The notes under the pieces were generated by a model, which saw only the letters and a list, made by a program, of their open reading frames with translations, was not told the DNA's origin and did no database searches. Below are positions 14,881-20,287 of a stretch of DNA of 20,287 bases, piece by piece; position 1 is the stretch's first letter; each line of letters opens with the position of its first letter. Origin of the DNA: a virus; the IMG/VR virus record IMGVR_UViG_3300042326_000816, positions 1 to 20,287 of that record; one strand, written 5' to 3'. A program made the translations under genes and the position numbers.

Positions 14881-15577
14881 GCATTTTGTTTTAGATCACG
14901 GACATGTTGATCTGGTTGACTATATGGGATCGGATCTCAGTGTCGTCAACGCCGCAAGAGTTTCCTTCAACAAGGAAAGTTATTGGGATTCAGAGAAAAA
15001 CTGGACTGGCTATCAAGAACAGAAGTTGCTGGAAAAAGATACAAAACTTATTAAGTATCTTGCAAAGCACAATCACTTCACTCCTTTCTGTCATCCGCAG
15101 ATTAGCTTACGCATCAAGTGCCCGATCTTTGTTCGTGCACAACTTGGCAAGCATCAGATTGGTCTTGTCATGAACGAGGTCAGTCGCAGATATGTCACGT
15201 TTGAACCGGAAGTCTATATTCCTATGTGGCGTGGCGCACCTACCGATGGTGCGAAGCAAGGAAGCAGCGGTGCGATTGAAGATATGGATCTCTGCATTAA
15301 GTTGCGACAGGAATACCAAGGTGTCGTCAACGAGTGTCTTGATCTTTACAATAAACTTTTGGCAGACGGTGTTGCTCCCGAGCAAGCCCGTTCAATCTTG
15401 CCACAAGGAACTTATACGGAATTTGTGTGGACTGGTTCTCTCTACGCATTTGCCCGCGTTTATAACTTGAGAATCGACAGTCACGCACAATGGGAAATTC
15501 AGGAATACGCAAAGGCAATTGACAAAATTATTGCTCCACTTTTCCCGGTTTCGTGGCAAACTCTAACATCTAAATAA
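14843..15577 (+). CDS. thyX: Flavin-dependent thymidylate synthase ThyX, variant signature
   Basis: Makes dTMP from dUMP using FAD, NADPH and methylene-tetrahydrofolate; it takes over from the dUTPase product. The ATG at 14843 (244 residues) has AGGA 5 bases upstream; a later ATG at 14867 lacks a ribosome site. HFTPFCHPQISLRIKCPIFV (78-97) and NEVSRRY (111-117) match the family. The signature stretch reads KHQIGLVMNEVSRRY (103-117), where most ThyX proteins have RHRxxSxNExSxRY, so Arg-His-Arg is replaced by Lys-His-Gln and the Ser by Leu. The C-terminal half is normal (ARSILPQGTYTEFVWTGSLY; LRIDSHAQWEIQEYA). GC is higher than in the helicase and polymerase genes. Confidence 0.92.
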   Translation: MTEMPNIKMAQTKHFVLDHGHVDLVDYMGSDLSVVNAARVSFNKESYWDSEKNWTGYQEQKLLEKDTKLIKYLAKHNHFTPFCHPQISLRIKCPIFVRAQLGKHQIGLVMNEVSRRYVTFEPEVYIPMWRGAPTDGAKQGSSGAIEDMDLCIKLRQEYQGVVNECLDLYNKLLADGVAPEQARSILPQGTYTEFVWTGSLYAFARVYNLRIDSHAQWEIQEYAKAIDKIIAPLFPVSWQTLTSK

Positions 15578-15603
15578 AGACACCCACCAAAGGAGTCTCA
15601 AAT

Positions 15604-17493
15604 ATGGCAGAAATTTTATCACCATTTCAATCGTTTATTTTCATCTCTCGCTACTCTCGCTGGATGCCAGATTACAATCGGCGTGAATCCTGGGACGAAT
15701 GCGTTGACCGCTGGTGGAAATACTTTACCGCTAAGGTTCCGCAACTCGCAGAGCGTCCTGACGTAAAAGAAGCAATTCTCAACCTTGAGGTATTGCCTTC
15801 CATGCGTAGCCTTATGACCGCTGGACCTGCATTGGATCACGACAACACTTGCCTATATAATTGCTCGTACTTGCCAATTGACAGTCTTGATTCATTTGCG
15901 GAGCTTTTTGTTGTTCTCATGAACGGCACTGGTGTTGGCTATTCGGTTGAACATCAATACACCGACAAGCTTCCACAGGTTGCAAACAAGATTGAAAAAG
16001 TTTTTAATATCACTTATGTTGTTGAAGACTCCAAGGAAGGTTGGGGCAATGCAGTCAAGTTCCTGATGGATCACCTCTATGCAGGTCGCCACGTTAAGTG
16101 GGATCTGTCAATGATCCGTCCAGCAGGTGCAAGACTAAAGACCTTTGGTGGTCGTGCAAGCGGTCCTGCTCCTCTTGACAATCTGTTCAAGTTCATCGTC
16201 AAGGTGTTCTACAATGCACAGGGACGCAGACTCACTGCTCTTGAATGCCATGACATCTGCTGTGCAATTGCAAACGCAGTAATAGTCGGTGGTGTTCGTC
16301 GCTCGGCCATGATCTCTCTCAGCGATCTTTCGGATCGTGAGATGGCTCTCTGCAAGAGCGGTGCATGGTGGGAGCAGGCTGGTTTCCGTTCCTACGCAAA
16401 CAACTCTGCTGTCTACCGTGGTCGTCCTCCAATGGGACAATTCCTTGAGGAATGGACTTCACTATACAACAGCCATAGTGGTGAGCGTGGAATGATCAAC
16501 CGCAAGGCATTGCAAGAACAAGCAGCTAAATGGGGTCGTGATGAGATCTGTGAGTATGGCACAAATCCATGCTCGGAGATCATTCTCAAGCCATTTGAGT
16601 TCTGCAATCTCTCAACAGTTGTCGTTCGTCCTGATGACACTGCTGCTTCCTTGAAAAAGAAGATCGAAATTGCCACTATCATTGGTACGGTTCAATCTAC
16701 TTTCACTAACTTCCCATACCTTCGTCCCGAGTGGAAGAAGAACTGCGAAGAGGAGCGTCTGCTAGGTGTCAGCATGACCGGAATTTATGATAATAAATTG
16801 ACCAGCGGTCTTGAGGGTAAGCCAAAGTTGGTGCGTCTACTTGAAACCCTCCGCGACCATGCAACGGCAACGAACATGAAGTGGGCAGAGAAGCTTGGTA
16901 TCAATCCAAGCAAGTCCATTACATGCATCAAGCCAGAGGGCACGACTTCGTGCTTGGTCGATTCGGCATCGGGTCTGCACCCACGTTATGCGGAACACTA
17001 TTACCGTAGAATTCGCATTGACAAGAAGGACCCGATTTACAATCTCATGAAGGATCAAGGCGTTCCTTGCGAAGATGATGTGATTAATCCTAATAACACA
17101 GCGGTCTTCACGTTTGCCATGAAGGCCCCAAGAGGCACAATCACCACGGAAGATCTCCGTGCATTGGATCACTTGGATCTCTGGAAGACTTATCAGGAAC
17201 ATTACTGTCACCACAAGCCATCAATCACCGTCAACTATAAGGACTCTGAGTTTCTTGAGGTCGGTAACTGGCTCTGGGAAAACTTCGATGTCGCAACAGG
17301 CATCTCGTTCCTTCCCGGTGGCGACAATCACACATACGCTCAGGCTCCATTTGAGCAAATTGATTCTGCAACATATGCAGCGCATCCGAAAGTTAAAGTT
17401 AACTTCAAGGAGCTCTCTAAATATGAAGCAGAAGACAATACTGAGTCGGCAAAGGAATTTGCCTGCAGTGCTGGAGGTTGCCAGATAGTCTGA
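15604..17493 (+). CDS. nrdJ: Class II (adenosylcobalamin-dependent) ribonucleotide reductase, monomeric type
   Basis: Reduces ribonucleotides to deoxyribonucleotides using adenosylcobalamin, with no oxygen or small subunit needed. It has 629 residues, shorter than the Lactobacillus leichmannii RTPR (739). Cysteine spacing matches that enzyme: NPCSEI (C323, E325), then C334 eleven residues after C323 (as C408/C419), a probable partner Cys87 in NCSYLP, and a C-terminal CxxxxC (C621, C626; as C731/C736) for re-reduction by thioredoxin. GTGVGYSVE (108-116), GGVRRSAMISLSDLSDREM (229-247) and CIKPEGT (441-447) are further family landmarks; the inserted segment after GGVRRSA points to the monomeric type. 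AAAGGAG stands 11 bases before the ATG. GC is high (32 of 60 at 16081-16140). The tRNA starts 7 bases after its stop. Confidence 0.94.
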   Translation: MAEILSPFQSFIFISRYSRWMPDYNRRESWDECVDRWWKYFTAKVPQLAERPDVKEAILNLEVLPSMRSLMTAGPALDHDNTCLYNCSYLPIDSLDSFAELFVVLMNGTGVGYSVEHQYTDKLPQVANKIEKVFNITYVVEDSKEGWGNAVKFLMDHLYAGRHVKWDLSMIRPAGARLKTFGGRASGPAPLDNLFKFIVKVFYNAQGRRLTALECHDICCAIANAVIVGGVRRSAMISLSDLSDREMALCKSGAWWEQAGFRSYANNSAVYRGRPPMGQFLEEWTSLYNSHSGERGMINRKALQEQAAKWGRDEICEYGTNPCSEIILKPFEFCNLSTVVVRPDDTAASLKKKIEIATIIGTVQSTFTNFPYLRPEWKKNCEEERLLGVSMTGIYDNKLTSGLEGKPKLVRLLETLRDHATATNMKWAEKLGINPSKSITCIKPEGTTSCLVDSASGLHPRYAEHYYRRIRIDKKDPIYNLMKDQGVPCEDDVINPNNTAVFTFAMKAPRGTITTEDLRALDHLDLWKTYQEHYCHHKPSITVNYKDSEFLEVGNWLWENFDVATGISFLPGGDNHTYAQAPFEQIDSATYAAHPKVKVNFKELSKYEAEDNTESAKEFACSAGGCQIV

Positions 17494-17500
17494 TCCTCAA

Positions 17501-17573
17501 TCCTCTGTAGCTCAGTCGGTAGAGCGGGAAGCTGTTAACTTCCATGTCACTGGTTCGATTCCAGTCGGAGGAG
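17501..17573 (+). tRNA. tRNA-Asn (anticodon GTT)
   Basis: A complete 73-base cloverleaf. Acceptor TCCTCTG pairs with CGGAGGA (one T-G wobble), D arm GCTC/GAGC, anticodon stem GGAAG/CTTCC with loop CTGTTAA giving anticodon GTT, variable ATGTC, T arm ACTGG/CCAGT with loop TTCGATT, discriminator G. The 3' CCA is not encoded (CAT follows), so host nucleotidyltransferase must add it. Apart from the anticodon stem and a few bases it is close to the E. coli tRNA-Asn that I remember, which suggests acquisition from a proteobacterium. It lies 7 bases after the RNR stop and is probably cut from a shared transcript. The anticodon would read AAC and AAT. Confidence 0.95.
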
Positions 17574-17578
17574 CATAT

Positions 17579-17610
17579 ATAACCCCCTAGGAGCAATCCT
17601 GGGGGGTTAT
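17579..17610 (+). terminator. GNRA-capped hairpin after tRNA-Asn, terminator or processing hairpin
   Basis: A 14-bp stem (ATAACCCCCTAGGA with TCCTGGGGGGTTAT, one T-G wobble) closed by a GCAA tetraloop. No T run follows (the next bases are AAATATT), so it is not a standard rho-independent terminator. It may end the RNR-tRNA transcript by another route, protect a 3' end, or insulate the overlapping late promoter. The wobble pair works only in the plus-strand RNA, which supports that orientation. Confidence 0.7.
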
Positions 17611-17615
17611 AAATA
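17608..17615 (+). promoter_or_regulatory. T4-like late promoter of the metallopeptidase gene, leaderless geometry
   Basis: TATAAATA followed by TT, a perfect late box. Its first bases belong to the 3' arm of the preceding hairpin. The gene's ATG begins 5 bases after the box, where a late transcript should start, and no Shine-Dalgarno precedes it. Confidence 0.8.
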
Positions 17616-17620
17616 TTAGT

Positions 17621-18841
17621 ATGCTAAGATTTAAACAATTTTTACTTGAAGCGCCCTCTATAGAGAATCAATTATCTGCTATAAAAAGTTATGAAAATAG
17701 AATAAGACAACAAAATAAACTTGGTTTGTACGGAGTACATAATCCGGTAACAAACTCTATGTCTCCAGGATTGTGGTCTGATTTTACAGTATCTTCTAAA
17801 GATAATACAGTTTCTTCTCCTATTTCTGTAATTTCAGGAGGAAACAATCCTGAATATGCTGGGTTTTATGCTCCCGGGTCAAAAACAGCTCAATTGTTTA
17901 ATATCAAAAATCCTACTAAAGATTTAGAACCAGAAAGTACTGTTTTCAGACATGAAATGGCCCACGCTTATCAAGATTTAGCCCAAATAGCCCAAAATAA
18001 AAAACCACAATACTACCCTATAATTTTATCAACATCACCAAATATTAATCCTGGAAATATTAAAAATGCACCTGCCATCGGCAAACCGCGGCAAAGTAAT
18101 ACAAATACACTTGAGTACCCGGAATATTCTTATCAAGACGTTGAAGTAAATGCTAGAGCAGTAGCCAATGCTAGAAAATCACAAGATTGGTATGAAAAAG
18201 CATTAGAAAAAGGTATGCGTTATGTTGATCAAAATGATGAAAAAGCTGTTCAAGATTTAAAAAATAAATTAAGGTCTGCAGCTATGACTCTTGGTATAAA
18301 AGATGAAATAAAAACTACAGATCTCAATACTAAATGGGGTAGATATACAGACAGTGTATTAAAAGCAACTGGTACACCATCACAATCAGAGACACAAGTA
18401 GCCGGTGCAGCAAAAAAAGCAGAGAGAACAACACAAGAAAAAATTGCTAGAGGATTGGCACAAGTTGAAAATGAATTTGAGATGCCGTCTCAAGCTATTG
18501 GCGGAATTAAAACAAATACTAACCAGAATAATGTTTCAACAACTCCACGCAGCACAAATACCGTAAATCGACAGGGAATGCCTAGTAGTTCCAGTGTAAG
18601 CGGATCACCAAATATTAATTTGGCAACGGATATGGCGGTCAACATGATGGGACTATTAACTCCTCCTTCAGCAAAAGATAGAATGCAAATTGAAAAAGAT
18701 CTTAATACTGATGTTGGTTTGGGATTCGATCTTGAAGGTGGCGAACTTGTAGCAAGTCCTGAAGGATTTGAAGCGGTAAGGCGTAGACAAAATCAAGGTG
18801 TTAAATTCCCAACTGCCTTCCCGGAAAATCTTTATAAATAA
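17621..18841 (+). CDS. Predicted capsid-packaged metallopeptidase (HExxH) with T4-type capsid-targeting N terminus
   Basis: A 406-residue late protein. RHEMAHAYQD (110-119) holds a zinc-binding HExxH (H111, E112, H115); a possible third ligand is E175 in YQDVEVNARA, as in gluzincin-like families. The N terminus MLRFKQFLLE|A lines up position by position with the T4 internal-protein capsid-targeting sequence MKTYQEF(I)xE|A, which directs proteins into the prohead and is cut after Glu10 by the gp21 prohead protease. The rest is helical (about 185-285), then Ser/Thr/Asn-rich and disordered (290-345), with a C-terminal globular piece (350-406). A late box immediately upstream fits virion synthesis. 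I infer packaging and injection; an alternative is a structural protein with a degenerate zincin domain. Confidence 0.75.
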   Translation: MLRFKQFLLEAPSIENQLSAIKSYENRIRQQNKLGLYGVHNPVTNSMSPGLWSDFTVSSKDNTVSSPISVISGGNNPEYAGFYAPGSKTAQLFNIKNPTKDLEPESTVFRHEMAHAYQDLAQIAQNKKPQYYPIILSTSPNINPGNIKNAPAIGKPRQSNTNTLEYPEYSYQDVEVNARAVANARKSQDWYEKALEKGMRYVDQNDEKAVQDLKNKLRSAAMTLGIKDEIKTTDLNTKWGRYTDSVLKATGTPSQSETQVAGAAKKAERTTQEKIARGLAQVENEFEMPSQAIGGIKTNTNQNNVSTTPRSTNTVNRQGMPSSSSVSGSPNINLATDMAVNMMGLLTPPSAKDRMQIEKDLNTDVGLGFDLEGGELVASPEGFEAVRRRQNQGVKFPTAFPENLYK

Positions 18842-18860
18842 AAAAATTTAATTATTAAAT

Positions 18861-18894
18861 AAAAATCCTCCTCAACAAAGGGGAGGATTTTTTT
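18861..18894 (+). terminator. Strong rho-independent terminator after the metallopeptidase gene
   Basis: A 13-bp stem (AAAAATCCTCCTC with GGGGAGGATTTTT, one T-G wobble) with an AACAAA loop, followed by a run of seven T (18888-18894). It begins 20 bases after the stop of the metallopeptidase gene. Its T run merges directly into the next late promoter box. Confidence 0.92.
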
Positions 18895-18901
18895 ATAAAT
18901 A
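18894..18901 (+). promoter_or_regulatory. T4-like late promoter directly after the terminator
   Basis: TATAAATA followed by TT. Using the 5-base distance seen at 17608-17621, transcription should start at G18907, which is exactly the first base of the structured element at 18907-18994. Confidence 0.75.
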
Positions 18902-18906
18902 TTTTT

Positions 18907-18994
18907 GTCGGGGATGGTGGGGTAGTTCCACGTAATCCTTTTGGAGCCTTCGAAGTAACCTCCATCGTATTACTCAGGAACCACCATCTCTGAC
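18907..18994 (+). ncRNA. Structured RNA element, long imperfect hairpin, unrecognised family
   Basis: The only non-coding stretch of notable size here (18842-19010). The ends pair: 18907-18920 with 18981-18994 makes 14 bp including two G-U wobbles. A 5-base bulge (GGTAG) is followed by TTCC with GGAA (18926-18929 / 18977-18980), an internal loop, GTAAT with ATTAC (18932-18936 / 18969-18973), then TGGAG with CTCCA (18942-18946 / 18960-18964), and an apical region containing CTTCGAAG. The wobble pairs would be C-A mismatches on the other strand, so the plus-strand RNA is the form that folds. The predicted late start coincides with the first paired base. It could be a stand-alone late RNA or the leader of the RuvC-like gene. 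I do not recognise the family. Confidence 0.65.
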
Positions 18995-18999
18995 AACGG

Positions 19000-19007
19000 T
19001 ATAAATA
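19000..19007 (+). promoter_or_regulatory. T4-like late promoter of the RuvC-like gene
   Basis: TATAAATA followed by TC, 5 bases after the structured element. With a 5-base distance the start falls at 19013, after the first possible ATG (19011) but before the second (19020). Confidence 0.7.
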
Positions 19008-19010
19008 TCT

Positions 19011-19571
19011 ATGTTCTATATGCTGGTTGGAATTGACTATTCTATAACTTGCCCGTGCTTATGTCTTTATGACGAGCGCCAACCATTTAAATTTGATAAT
19101 TGTTTTTTTTATTATCTGACAAATACTAAAAAATTTGCTGATAAAATTTTGCCGAATATTACTGGTGAATCTTTTCAAGAATATATCCAGGATGTGGATA
19201 GATTTGACACAATTTCTGATTGGGCCATTAACCTTTGCGTAGGAGCCTCAGACGTGGCCATAGAGGGCTATTCCTTTGGTTCTAAGGGCCGCGTGTTCAA
19301 TCTGGCGGAAAACATGGGTATCCTAAAGCATAAGCTCTATAAGGCTGCTATACCGGTTACTATAATTGAGCCATCTAGGGCTAAAAAAATTGCTACAGGA
19401 AAGGGCAATGCTGATAAAGAAGCCATGTATGAGGCTTTTATGAAAGAAACTGGGGTTGACTTAATTAAAAAATTTGGCCAGCTAAAGCTGACCAATCCAG
19501 TAACTGATATTGTAGACAGTTACTTTATTCTGAAATCTCTGATTCAACTAAAAGATTGTCCTCAAGATTGA
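19011..19571 (+). CDS. RuvC-like Holliday-junction resolvase / RNase H-fold nuclease
   Basis: Resolves branched DNA, probably recombination and replication intermediates before packaging. It has 186 residues with the RuvC acidic set: VGIDYS (Asp9) at the start of strand 1, DVAIEGYSFGSKG (Glu85), KKIATGKGNADKEAM (125-139, with Lys136 in the conserved loop) and VTDIVDSYF (Asp166/Asp169). NLAENMGILKHKLYKA is the expected helix. The ATG at 19011 gives MFYMLVGIDYS; the ATG at 19020 gives MLVGIDYS and is the one left downstream if the late promoter starts RNA at 19013, so 19020 is an equally good start. It overlaps the convergent minus-strand gene by 47 bases. Confidence 0.85.
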   Translation: MFYMLVGIDYSITCPCLCLYDERQPFKFDNCFFYYLTNTKKFADKILPNITGESFQEYIQDVDRFDTISDWAINLCVGASDVAIEGYSFGSKGRVFNLAENMGILKHKLYKAAIPVTIIEPSRAKKIATGKGNADKEAMYEAFMKETGVDLIKKFGQLKLTNPVTDIVDSYFILKSLIQLKDCPQD

Positions 19572-19827
19572 CAACTTTAAATTCGTATAAAGGCTCTAGT
19601 TCTGGAGATGGGTTTAGGGTATAAAGTTTATATTCACCCTCATTTAAAACCCAGCAATTTCCAGAAAAATTAAAAGATTCTACAATTGGAATAATTGAAG
19701 TATCGCCAGCAGAGACTAATACTCTAGAATCTTCAGTGTCAATCAAGTGACCTAGTAGTTCATTTTCATAAAGAAAATTATATACAACCGCATTATCCAT
19801 TATAATTTTTTGAACGGTATATTTCAT
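19525..19827 (-). CDS. Hypothetical phage protein, convergent with the RuvC-like gene
   Basis: A 100-residue protein that I do not recognise. The sequence is rich in Glu, Leu, Val and Asn, with beta-type stretches (MKYTVQKIIMDNAVVYNFLY; NCWVLNEGEYKLYTLN) and an acidic C terminus (VNLEDNLLVESEISE). There is no cysteine pattern, signal peptide or membrane segment. Its last 47 bases overlap the end of the RuvC-like gene on the other strand. A GATAAATA box ends 5 bases before its ATG and overlaps the FmdB-like stop codon, the same distance as the late promoter at 17608, and no Shine-Dalgarno is visible. Confidence 0.65.
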   Translation of the reverse strand: MKYTVQKIIMDNAVVYNFLYENELLGHLIDTEDSRVLVSAGDTSIIPIVESFNFSGNCWVLNEGEYKLYTLNPSPELEPLYEFKVVNLEDNLLVESEISE

Positions 19828-19832
19828 AAAAT

Positions 19833-19840
19833 TATTTATC
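19833..19840 (-). promoter_or_regulatory. Late-promoter-like box (GATAAATA), leaderless geometry
   Basis: On the minus strand GATAAATA matches the late box at 7 of 8 positions and is followed by 5 bases (ATTTT) and the ATG at 19827. The distance equals that at 17608-17621. The box overlaps the TAA of the FmdB-like gene, so part of the match is constrained by coding sequence. Confidence 0.4.
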
Positions 19841-20135
19841 TTACAAAACGGCCAGCATTAAAAGTTCTGCTTTGCTCAATATGATCTTTTTTGTGGGCAG
19901 GGGCAGCTTTTTTAACTTTTTCCATTACTTCATTCCAAGCACTTCCACAGACTTTAGTTGGAGTAAGAGTGGCATCGACTGCAATAGAATTTATTTGTTC
20001 TGCCCAATTTTTTACAACTTTTTTCTTTTTGCATTTTGGACAAGGTTCTTTTGTTGGTTGGTTGTTTTCAGACATTTTTAAAAATGTTTCAAAACAATGA
20101 TCACAACCTTCACATTTAAATGAATAATTAGGCAT
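19836..20135 (-). CDS. FmdB-like zinc-ribbon protein
   Basis: A 99-residue protein. The N terminus [20 protein letters not shown] with a second pair at EPCPKC (C8/C11 and C32/C35) is the FmdB-type putative regulatory zinc ribbon, a fold found in many bacterial and phage proteins and linked to nucleic-acid or protein binding. After residue 40 the protein is basic and predicted disordered ([19 protein letters not shown]). Its start overlaps the end of the HNH gene by 8 bases, so the two are probably co-translated. In phages these proteins are unassigned; regulation of late transcription or a virion role are both possible. Confidence 0.8.
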   Translation of the reverse strand: MPNYSFKCEGCDHCFETFLKMSENNQPTKEPCPKCKKKKVVKNWAEQINSIAVDATLTPTKVCGSAWNEVMEKVKKAAPAHKKDHIEQSRTFNAGRFVR

Positions 20136-20286
20136 TTTTATCTTTCTTAAAAGTAATTAGCATGTGATCAAATAAGAATCCATAGGACGGTTCCTTCGGT
20201 CTTGACCGCATTTGCATTTTTGCTTCTTTTGGTGTTCTATTTCCTTTTGAGAGGTTGCAAGATTTACAGGCAGCAACCATATTAGT
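20128..20286 (-). CDS. HNH endonuclease, C-terminal part
   Basis: The minus-strand frame is open from the right edge to a TAA at 20128-20130, giving 52 residues; the N-terminal part lies outside the window. [21 protein letters not shown] matches the second half of the HNH motif: the Asn of H-N-H, then CxxC of a zinc knuckle and KGNRTP. The remainder ([20 protein letters not shown] and a basic tail) is typical of a small phage HNH nuclease of the type that nicks or cuts DNA during packaging or homing. It is too short to tell a homing enzyme from a genome-packaging nuclease. Confidence 0.8.
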   Translation of the reverse strand, partial: TNMVAACKSCNLSKGNRTPKEAKMQMRSRPKEPSYGFLFDHMLITFKKDKNA

Positions 20287-20287
20287 C

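Noticed and set aside
18833-18840. Exact TATAAATA at the end of the metallopeptidase gene
   Set aside because: It encodes the last codons (Tyr-Lys-stop), lacks the TY extension of the other boxes, and any RNA from it would stop at the terminator beginning 20 bases later.
19872-20100. Plus-strand hydrophobic frames of 69 codons
   Set aside because: They are antisense to the FmdB-like gene, whose CxxC pairs are clear; the hydrophobicity comes from the complement of lysine-rich codons.
1-20287. CRISPR array, integrase, transposase or prophage attachment site
   Set aside because: No regularly spaced direct repeats, recombinase motifs or terminal inverted repeats were seen by eye.

Overview
The window is a 20.3-kb piece of a lytic, tailed, T4-like (myovirus-type) phage genome with low overall GC. 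The evidence is a T4-type replication block (family B DNA polymerase, UvsX recombinase, DnaB-like helicase, zinc-finger/TOPRIM primase), phage-type late promoter boxes (TATAAATA), collagen-like and repeat-rich tail-fibre proteins, and almost no intergenic space. No integrase, repressor, IS element or CRISPR array was seen. The encoded tRNA-Asn resembles the E. coli tRNA-Asn closely in its acceptor, D and T arms, which suggests a proteobacterial host. The class II ribonucleotide reductase needs adenosylcobalamin, so the host must make or import B12.

Layout. (1) Bases 1-4676, plus strand: a tail-fibre/adhesin block of seven tightly packed genes, among them a collagen-like fibre and a BspA-type leucine-rich-repeat protein. 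(2) 4707-5222, plus: dUTPase behind its own consensus promoter. (3) 5226-7156, minus: a late cluster with a probable virion protein, a short lipoprotein with a membrane anchor (spanin-like), a three-membrane-segment holin-like protein and a membrane-anchored GAF-like protein. (4) 7212-17493, plus: the nucleotide and replication block (DUF1599/MazG-like protein, DNA polymerase, four small genes, uvsX, helicase, primase, thyX, class II RNR). (5) 17501-19571: tRNA-Asn, a hairpin, a late gene for a predicted capsid-packaged metallopeptidase, a terminator, a structured RNA element and a RuvC-like nuclease. (6) 19525-20287, minus: a hypothetical gene, an FmdB-like zinc ribbon and the 3' end of an HNH nuclease.

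How it fits together. dUTPase, ThyX and the RNR supply dTTP and the other dNTPs to the polymerase; helicase, primase and UvsX form the replisome and recombination machinery; RuvC-like and HNH nucleases probably process branched or concatemeric DNA. Two promoter classes can be read directly. Early/middle sigma70-like promoters precede dUTPase, the DUF1599-polymerase operon and the helicase operon with identical geometry (TTGACA-like, 16 bases, TATAAT-like, 6 bases, ATG), so the start codon lies at the predicted +1 and the mRNAs would be leaderless. Late boxes (TATAAATATY) sit before the minus-strand cluster, the metallopeptidase gene, the structured RNA and the RuvC-like gene.

The three most interesting items are the leaderless promoter family, an 88-base hairpin RNA whose first base pair coincides with the predicted late transcription start, and a HExxH metallopeptidase whose N terminus matches the T4 capsid-targeting sequence, which suggests it is packaged in the head and injected into the host.
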